Positions 57,301-64,000 of a stretch of DNA of 64,000 bases are shown in pieces (the first letter of the stretch is position 1; every line of letters begins with the position of its first letter). The position numbers and the translations under genes were made by a program. The stretch covers positions 36,969,502-37,033,501 of the forward strand of contig CM035808.1 in NCBI GenBank assembly GCA_020466095.1, in the 5' to 3' direction. This stretch comes from Chlorops oryzae. Lineage: Eukaryota > Arthropoda > Insecta > Diptera > Chloropidae. The notes under the pieces are model-generated. The model was not told where the DNA came from and made no database searches. It saw nothing but the letters and a program-made list of their open reading frames with translations.

Positions 57301-60300
57301 TGGCTTTATTTGAAGCTGTTTTCTAGAGATGAATTTTGAGAGATTCTCCCGGAATCTTTAAGAAGTTTTTCTGCCCTCTCTTTAATTTTTCTAACTGTAT
57401 ATATAGTAGGTACCTAAGGCAAACCGTCTAAACTCACAAATGAGAAACGCTTTTTTGTGTTCAACTTGTGCGGTAATTATTAACCGATTTTCCATAGCTC
57501 ACAAAATATGTGGGCGCGATTTTTCCTTCCAATGCTATGATTATTGATTGCGATTATTTTTATTCTTTTTTATTTTCCCCAAAAATTTTCCATTTTTTTT
57601 TGGTGATTTTCTTTGTCAATTATGTCACAATACCTGCTCAACATGATTTCCTACATGGAAAATCATGTCGCTAGGATTCGATAATGATCTATTACACAAA
57701 CACACACAGGGGGACACCTACAGATGACAACATTGCCTAGTGGAGGAAATCGCGATCATCGATAACAAAGTTGTCTATGCCACAACAAGGAAAAAATTAA
57801 ATAAAATTAAAGTAAAATAAAAGCGAAACAAAAAGAGAAAAACATTGTGTGCGGCTACAAGACCGCGCAGCGATTTGACGCATGCGTTCATGCAAAAGCC
57901 AGCGCTAGCGAAATTCTCTTGACAATTGCCAAAAAGGAGCTGACGCAGCAGACTTCACTCCCAAGACGTACAACGTACAACGTACAACGTCGCCGCATGT
58001 GGCAACATTTTGTTGTTTCAATTATCGAAGTCGATTTTCATATGAAGCAACCCACCCACATGTTGCTGGTACTGTTGCTCTTGCTGCGTGCTTCGATGCA
58101 ATGTTGCGTTGTTCTTTGCGACTTATTGCTTTTGATGTCTTTCTTACTTTGGAGATATATCTATTTTGTAATTTTTTTTGTTGCTTTTTTATGACTCCGT
58201 TGGGCACAGGAAAAATTTTAAAAACAATTTGAAGATTTTTCCCACCAACTTCCTTAAATAACGAGCTCCTAACTATCCACTCATTCGGTCCTAATTTGAC
58301 GTAAATGACATCAAAGTTCAAGTCAAAGGTACGCTTAATTCCAAGAGCAGGCCTAACCACTTTACGGCAAAAAGACACACCCACCGAATGATTGGTCGAG
58401 AGGACTGAAGAAAAATGCAATCTTTTTTACTCCAACTTCTTTTGTCGTTGTTGTTTTCGTTGTTGTTGTTTGTTGTTGTTTGCCGTTGACTGTGTCAATC
58501 CCTTTGAGTGGATGGACAAGAAATTGGTCGATTGCATTAAATGTGAGCTGTGATGGCAAATGGCAATTCCATTGGAGCACATCAGAATCATGCGACGTCA
58601 TAATCGCGTCATAGTCGGCGTGCAAACAACGTTGCAACCGTCAAATTGGCGATTAATCTCAATCAGAAATGCTGACAGCAACGGCAACAGTAACCGTTCG
58701 GCCGTTGTCGTGGTCCATGCTCATGCGCACGCGCGTTCTAGCGCAACTTTTGTGGCATATTATAGCTCACATATATGTACTTATGTAGTCACATCGGCTG
58801 GTCGATGGGTGCGCGCGATATTGCTGCGAGTGATGATGAAGACCGAAAGAAAGAATGACGAATTGTCTGTATTAAGGCCGCAATTGCGCCGCTCGTCGCA
58901 TCTCGTCGTCGCATCGACAAGAAAATTGAGTTATGAAGCCAATGTCGAAGTCCAAGTTGTGATCATTTTTCATAGTCCACATGCCGTCACAGAGTTATGA
59001 CAACAACGAAGCATTAGTCTATATGCCATAGTCCATATGGACTTGCCGGACACGGTAAGCTCATGGTACGCTCTGTTCTGCTTTGCTCTGCTTTGGAATT
59101 TCAAATAACTTAATTGTCACTCAATTACTCAGCTTTCAGAAAATGTTGCAGGTAATGGAGTTGACTTGAAGGCGATCTTCGCTATTTGGTATTCGCTATT
59201 CGGAGTATTCGAATTCGTCGCGATTCGATCGATGGACAGCGGAATGTCATTGAGATATTGAAAAGCTTGTTATTCCGCAACAGATGATATCACATGTTGC
59301 CACATGATGGGATGATTATTTGAAGGAATTTTTAATCAATTTTTTATTTGTTATTCATTGAAATTTTCTCATCTGCTAGACAGCCAGTTATAAAGGCGAG
59401 CGTACGACCTGCCAACGAGGACGAAGACAAGATGTTACCGTTTTCCGAAAGGGTCTGCACAGACCTCAGTCTAATTAAAGTGAACTAGAAAAAATTTCCC
59501 AACAGCAAGGAACTCTAATAAGACAATTTCATTATAATAGCTTTGATTCTCATAAGGCAGAATTTCTCGCTTTCTAAAGCGAATAAAAAATATATTTAAA
59601 AAACTACCCTTGCTAAAGGTAGGCACCTCAAAGGGCCTTTACTGTGTCGATCCAACGTCAAAAAAAAAAAAAAAAAAAAGAAATAAAATACTGAAAATAA
59701 CGAAAACGCAGAAAATCGTAAAATCGTAGAATCAGGAGAAATCACAAAATCAGCCGCACGACCGCGAGTGTTCCATAAAATATCGCAGTAATTTGCGCAG
59801 ACGCACATGACCGAACGAACGAAGGAGCAAACGAACGAACGGCAGCTGAGTGCGCCGCAGGAGAAGTTCAAGCGTTTCGTTGCCAGACTTGGAAATTTAT
59901 TTTTTTCTGATTTTTTCATCTCAATCTTAGATTTTCCGATGGGAAAACGTTATAAGCACAACGCAACGCAACGATGCAAATTCACTGCCCAACTGCTCGG
60001 TTGGTGTGTCGTCCACGTTGCGTCTCATAATAGATTAGGCTCATCATCGGTCGTTTGGCCGCCGCTGCTGCGTCACCAACATCCTCGTAATCGTAAAAAA
60101 ACGTCGTTAATTTGCTCTTTTCTGGCCAGCGCTAAAATCAAATCGCTGCGTTGCTTGCTGTTGTTGTTGCTGCTTTTGTTGTTGTTGATGATGTCTCGCA
60201 CAAAAGGCATGTCGCTGTACTCGGGCACATAGTGGTCAACAACTGTTCAACATCCAGCATTCACCATCACCATCATCATCGTTATAGTGTTTTCTTTCGG

Positions 60301-61638
60301 CCTTGTTGTTGTTGTAGTTGTTGTTGGTGGCTGTTTGCGTTAGCGTTGTTGAGAGGCTTGTAGGCAAATTGTTACATGCGTTACCGTATTCTCGTTGTTT
60401 TTTTTTCGCTTTTTTTTTGTGATGTCTTCATGGAGGCTCACCGCAAACGATGAGAGGTTTTCGGGTAATCGTGAGTTTTGATTTTTCCTATTTTTCCAAT
60501 TTTTCCTATGGGTACCCAAACTAAAGTAGGTAGGTAGGTGCATAGGTACCTCATCGCTAATCTGAACGACTGGGAAGCAGATCGCACTCTTGTCGACAAT
60601 ACCGTCATGCGGTGTACTTCACGTACATATCTACTGGCGAACAAACACTGCAGCGAAATCGGCCAAATCGTCTGAGAGCAGCGAGTCTAAGCAGCCTCCG
60701 TACCGTTCCTTTCCGTTCCAAATTGGGGACAAAATTATTGAGCAATTTCGTTTTAGTTTATTGCGCAATTGCGGCAGTTAACTTGACGCAATTTAATGGG
60801 AAAATATTGTTCCGCGCCGATGTTCTTTATGGTTATGTCGTAATCGCAGTACAAGGATTTATATGCGTACATCAAATGGGCCCTGATTGGATGATCCGCT
60901 CCGCTTGGCTCCGGTCCGGTCCAGTCCAGTCCAGTCCGGTCCGCTCTGCGTCCTCACAACTCCTATTCTTCTCCTTTGCGTTGCGTTCTGCCGCGTTTTT
61001 TGTGCTGCTGGGTGTTGTGTTGTTGTGACGTGTCGTGGCCGTGTCCCAAATGAATAAACAATCCAAATTGGATTGGCATCGCTTGTTGTTGGATTGTTGG
61101 GTCGCTTTGGATTGTTAGATTGCACCCGGTTGGCGTACATAAGCACAAACTGAATTGGTTGGCTCTCAAAAAACTGATGACAGTTTTTTTTTTTTTTTTT
61201 GTGTTGTGTGAAGAATGACAACGTTCCTTTAGAGCAATCACTTCAGTAATTGGCAGTTCGAAGTTCGAACACTTAAAAGCAATTTGGCGCGATTTGACGC
61301 GATTTGGCGCCGAGGAAAAAAAGAATCCTTTAGACTCAGTGGCACCAAGTTGGCTTATTGCGAAAACAAGAATACCAGATTCGGCGATTGGACAATGAAG
61401 AAAAGTTGAGTCCTTTTTGTCAAGATTTGGAGGTCCTCTTGAAGAGTTTTAGCTCTTTAATTTATAAATTAAACGCTATAAATTTTTAAAAATATGTCAG
61501 AACAAATTTATCCCTTATAGGTCAAAGGGATAAAGAGAGAAATAGAAAGCTTACAAAGAATTATAGGTAAACCATTCGAGCTGCTAGAAAAAATTTATTT
61601 AAATCGGATTTATTTTTTAGACCCGTCGAGAGGAATTC
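57301..61638. other. Unannotated stretch
   Basis: No gene supported. It includes CAACGTACAACGTACAACGT words (57970-57992), TTG triplet tracts (58441-58490, 60159-60190 and 60303-60330), a TAGGTAGGTAGGTGC word (60527-60541), CCGGTCCAGTCCAGTCC words (60911-60940) and poly-T at 61184-61200. Frames up to 146 codons show no domain. Confidence 0.5.
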
Positions 61639-61650
61639 GAGCTTTCTAGT
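61639..61650. repeat. SINE target-site duplication, tail side
   Basis: GAGCTTTCTAGT here matches GAGCTTTGTAGT at 61897-61908 at 11 of 12 positions. Confidence 0.7.
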
Positions 61651-61896
61651 AAGGTAAGGTAAGTTGAAGTGGCTGCCACTTAGGCCGTTAATCGGCCCAT
61701 TGTGATACCAAGGAGGTTTTCTTGTGTTTGTGTGAGTGTATGCCTTTTTATGTAGTGTGTCCCTAATATGCGATTTTTTGAAAAACCAGTGCTAGGCTTG
61801 GAACATTACACTCCATTTCGCCTGTGCCGGGAATCGAACCTCGGACCCTGGGATCAAGAGCATAGCACGCATCCCCTACGCTATCCCAGAGCCACT
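61651..61896 (-). mobile_element. tRNA-Lys-like SINE
   Basis: A 246-bp retroposon on the - strand between 12-bp duplications. Its 5' part (from 61896) is tRNA-like: an A box TAGCGTAGGGG (61873-61883), a GCTCTTGATCCCAGGGTC stretch resembling the anticodon arm of tRNA-Lys(CTT), and a B box GGTTCGATTCC (61830-61840), 43 nt from the A box as in tRNAs. A body of about 160 bp follows and ends in a CTTACCTTACCTT tail. RNA polymerase III would transcribe it and a LINE would supply reverse transcription. The LINE partner cannot be named. Confidence 0.8.
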
Positions 61897-61908
61897 GAGC
61901 TTTGTAGT

Positions 61909-62859
61909 GCTAATCGAAAAAAATGAACAAATAGTTGACTGAACACAAAAAAAAAAAAAAAAATAAAAAATAAGTACCTAATAAGTACAGGTCACCACTG
62001 TAAGAAGTAGGGGTTCCTTGTCGTACGTTCTTCGAAAATCCCATCGCATCAAAAGTGCCTTCAGAACAACAAAGAATGGCAACACTCCCCTAAGGAAGGA
62101 CTGCCTTGGTAACTTGGGGCCCCTTCTAGAAAACCCGGTCCGTGGGAACCACACTCTCTAATTCTGTCTAAGTTTCATGGTTTTCTCAATTCGATTCAAG
62201 TTATTTCTGGTTCTCTAGAACGATGCGAAGCATGGGAAATTTTTTTCACATGAAAAGTGGTGGAATTTTTGAAACTCTTCGTTGGATTTAAAAACAGACA
62301 TCAGTTGCCATTTGCTTCTTCTGGCATAACTGTTTTTGATCGCAACAATTGTCTAGGTGAAAACAGCTTTGAATGGTTTTAAAAATAGGATTTTTTCAAA
62401 GCAAATGTGGGAACAGAAACTTCTCAATATAGCAAAAGTTTGGGCCTAGGCGTTCGTTCTTCTTTTTTCTGTTGGAATGTTTTTGTTCCTGTAGTTTTTC
62501 CCCTCGTTCGCATTTGTTCGACAACCATCCCTCTATATCAATTTTGTACCTGGTTTGATTGAAATCTCCCTCAAGATTCCCAGTCAAATCCACCAGTGTG
62601 ACTGATTTTTTTAGATCTTCACCCATTGAGTACCAAATATTTTCATCCACAATTTAAAGATCGGTGATTTCTGTTCTTATTTCCAATGGTATTATGGTTG
62701 CAAATGCTTATGAACTAAAGGTGGGTAATAATTTGTTGGGAACGTCAATTAAAGTGTGCCACTAATTTATAGTGGAGGGATATTGACTCATATTTCATAC
62801 AGTTTCATGTGAGCTTTTCGGAAAATAATATCTGTTAGCCTATTCGCAACCTCTCTACT
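61909..62859. other. Unannotated stretch
   Basis: No gene supported. A run A17 lies near 61948. The 84-codon - frame (62396-62650) has ordinary composition but no motif I recognise. Confidence 0.45.
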
Positions 62860-63151
62860 ATCCCAGCAGCGAAAGCGAGTACTCCTAGAGTAATCTTAGT
62901 ATTCCCTCTTAATTTGCCAACCAATGCTTTGAACTGTCTTTTTTTAACATTGAGCTGTCATTGGAAACAACTACTCGCTATTTAGGTACAAAAGCGAGTA
63001 CTTCAAGAGTACTCCCAAAAGGAGTATTTCTGCTTTTTATAGGAAAAAAAATTTTTTTTATGAAATTTATTTTGTTTATTTTCTTTTTTTTTTGTTTGCT
63101 TTTTTCCTTATTTAAAAACTTTTATTTTTCTCATTTCATTTTTAATTTTCT

Positions 63152-63220
63152 CGCCTCGGCTGAACCTCGAACCGCTGATCTCTGGGTTGGTAAGTCAGCG
63201 TCTTAATCATTACGCTTAAC
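63152..63220 (-). ncRNA. tRNA-like sequence 1 in T3
   Basis: On the - strand: an A-box-like AGCGTAATGATTA (63204-63216), then GACGCTGACTTACC, then a B-box GGTTCGAGGTT (63163-63173). The 43-nt A-to-B distance fits tRNA. The anticodon stem is imperfect (CTGAC with CCCAG), so it is tRNA-derived rather than a working tRNA. Confidence 0.5.
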
Positions 63221-63461
63221 ATGAAAATATAATGTGTTCGTCAAAACGGAAACTTGAGGTTTTGGTTGCTCAAGTTTTTGTGAAACGCGCGTTTAAGGTT
63301 AATCACAACAAAAAATTTTTAATTCAAAAATAAATATTAAAAAAATTAAAATATTAAAACAAAATACTTCAAATTTAGGAAAACATTTTTTTTGTTTCAA
63401 AATTAAATATTAAACAAATAAATGAAAATATAAAAAAAAAACTGGAAAAAAAAAATTATTT

Positions 63462-63541
63462 TCACCCGAGCCAGGGACCGAACCCCGACCCACGCGGCTG
63501 CTGAGCGAGAGCAGCAAGCGTACATTATTGAACGAAATCAT
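63462..63541 (-). ncRNA. tRNA-like sequence 2 in T3
   Basis: On the - strand: A-box-like GTTCAATAATGTA (63521-63533), a GCTGC/GCAGC stem (63497-63501 with 63511-63515) at the anticodon-arm position, and B box GGTTCGGTCCC (63474-63484). A-to-B distance is about 49 nt. The loop is nine rather than seven bases, so a functional tRNA is unlikely. Confidence 0.45.
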
Positions 63542-63738
63542 CCACCTTCGATCTCAAATGGAGTAACCTTTAGTGTACTCGCCTTTCAAATGTCAAAATG
63601 TTTTATTGGGAGTACTCGGGTAGGAAGTATTTTAAGAGCACTCGCTTTTAGGTTAATTTCTCCCATTTACGCTGCTGGGATATTAATGAGACTATTTGAA
63701 ATTTCGCCTAAAAGCTTACTTCTAATGTTAAAATAAAA

Positions 63739-63999
63739 TTACTTCATAGATTGGTAAGATATTGTATTGTCATCACTTAAAAAATAGTGAATCAATAGAA
63801 AACTCAGCTTGTTCAAGTCTTGACCTGGTTTCAACACCGTAAATGCTTGGAAGAATTTATATTTCTGATTTTTGTTTGATTGTAAATCGGTTGATGGATC
63901 ATTTAAAACAAATGCAGTTAGATTTCCAGAACTCCAACTAATTTGAATAGAATTTTCTAATCGATCAATTGAATTTGGTGACAATAGTGTTGGTTGCAT
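63739..63999 (-). CDS. Unidentified open frame at the window edge, possibly partial
   Basis: A - strand frame of 86 codons from ATG at 63997-63999 to TAA at 63739-63741, and it may continue beyond the window. Composition is protein-like, without low-complexity bias (it includes QISWSSGNLTAFVLNDPSTD and KYKFFQAFTVLKPG), unlike most frames here. I recognise no domain. CCAG/GTCAAG near 63825 could be a weak donor. An AATAAA on this strand (63602-63607) lies about 130 nt past the stop, inside element T3. It could be a terminal exon, a decayed element frame, or chance. Confidence 0.25.
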   Translation of the reverse strand: MQPTLLSPNSIDRLENSIQISWSSGNLTAFVLNDPSTDLQSNKNQKYKFFQAFTVLKPGQDLNKLSFLLIHYFLSDDNTISYQSMK

Positions 64000-64000
64000 G

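Larger units (their letters stand above)
62862..63679. mobile_element. Non-autonomous TIR element T3 with two tRNA-like inserts, 2-bp AT duplication
   Basis: An 818-bp element with inverted ends CCCAGCAGCG (62862-62871; complement 63670-63679), flanked by AT on both sides (62860-62861 and 63680-63681). TA with a TCCCAGC end is equally consistent. Subterminal zones carry GAGTACTC palindromes and GCGAGTAC words (for example 62875, 62992, 63009 and 63611). Two tRNA-like segments lie on the - strand inside. No transposase frame. Confidence 0.7.

Noticed and set aside
1..64000. CRISPR arrays, operons, bacterial promoters or phage genes
   Set aside because: No spaced identical repeats and no dense coding; the sequence is clearly insect nuclear DNA.

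Overview
The window is AT-rich, gene-poor DNA from an insect, most likely a higher fly (Diptera). The pointers are CAGT-ended pogo-like and TTAA-flanked piggyBac-like elements, a (GTCY)n-bearing mini-me/DINE-like repeat, strings of ACAT/TATG words, an Inr plus DPE core promoter match, and a tRNA-Lys-like SINE. Recurrent TAGGTACCTA words and the overall look recall tephritid or drosophilid introns, but the family cannot be fixed from sequence alone. I found no complete protein-coding gene. Nearly all longer open frames are by-products of CT/GA arrays or of stop-poor low-complexity DNA.

The only gene-level signal is near 20 kb on the + strand. An exon-like block (about 19957-20457) has a good splice acceptor, an internal TCAGTC initiator with a DPE match at exactly +28, two tiny upstream ORFs and a consensus GTGAGT donor. 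I read it as a noncoding first or second exon of a + strand gene whose coding part lies beyond 64 kb, so most of 20.5-64 kb may be a long 5' intron. A second weak candidate is an open frame of ordinary composition on the - strand at the right edge (63739-63999).

Everything else that can be named is repetitive. Old retroelement remains are a LINE ORF2 C-terminus (about 18.2-18.6 kb, - strand), a Ty3/gypsy pol scrap (about 45.5-45.7 kb, - strand) and a complete SINE with target duplication (61651-61896, - strand). Non-autonomous DNA elements dominate: pogo/Tigger-like (2495-2827 and its sister 52806-53137; 20732; 33907; 37935), PIF/Harbinger-like with TTA duplications (17291 and 49231), hAT-like with a perfect 8-bp duplication (26643-27460), and piggyBac-like with TTAA sites (29619 and 40940). 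The 40940 copy interrupts a dispersed repeat whose uninterrupted relative sits at 13.5 kb.

The most interesting material is a set of four elements (16940-17979, 48549-49001, 51540-52651, 62862-63679) that do not share overall sequence but share a design: CCC...GGG termini, a 2-bp A/T-only target duplication (AA, TA, TT, AT), and dense arrays of a short palindromic word near both ends. One of them carries two tRNA-like sequences. Also notable are a roughly 455-bp foldback with a perfect 27-bp inner stem (40241-40695) and two mini-me/DINE-like copies that each contain an internal duplication (about 278-bp period in the first copy).

Tandem DNA includes a 633-bp uninterrupted pyrimidine tract (8341-8973), a 10-bp minisatellite (36183-36380), 110-bp and 87-bp period repeats, and an AACCTA tract (44966-45028).
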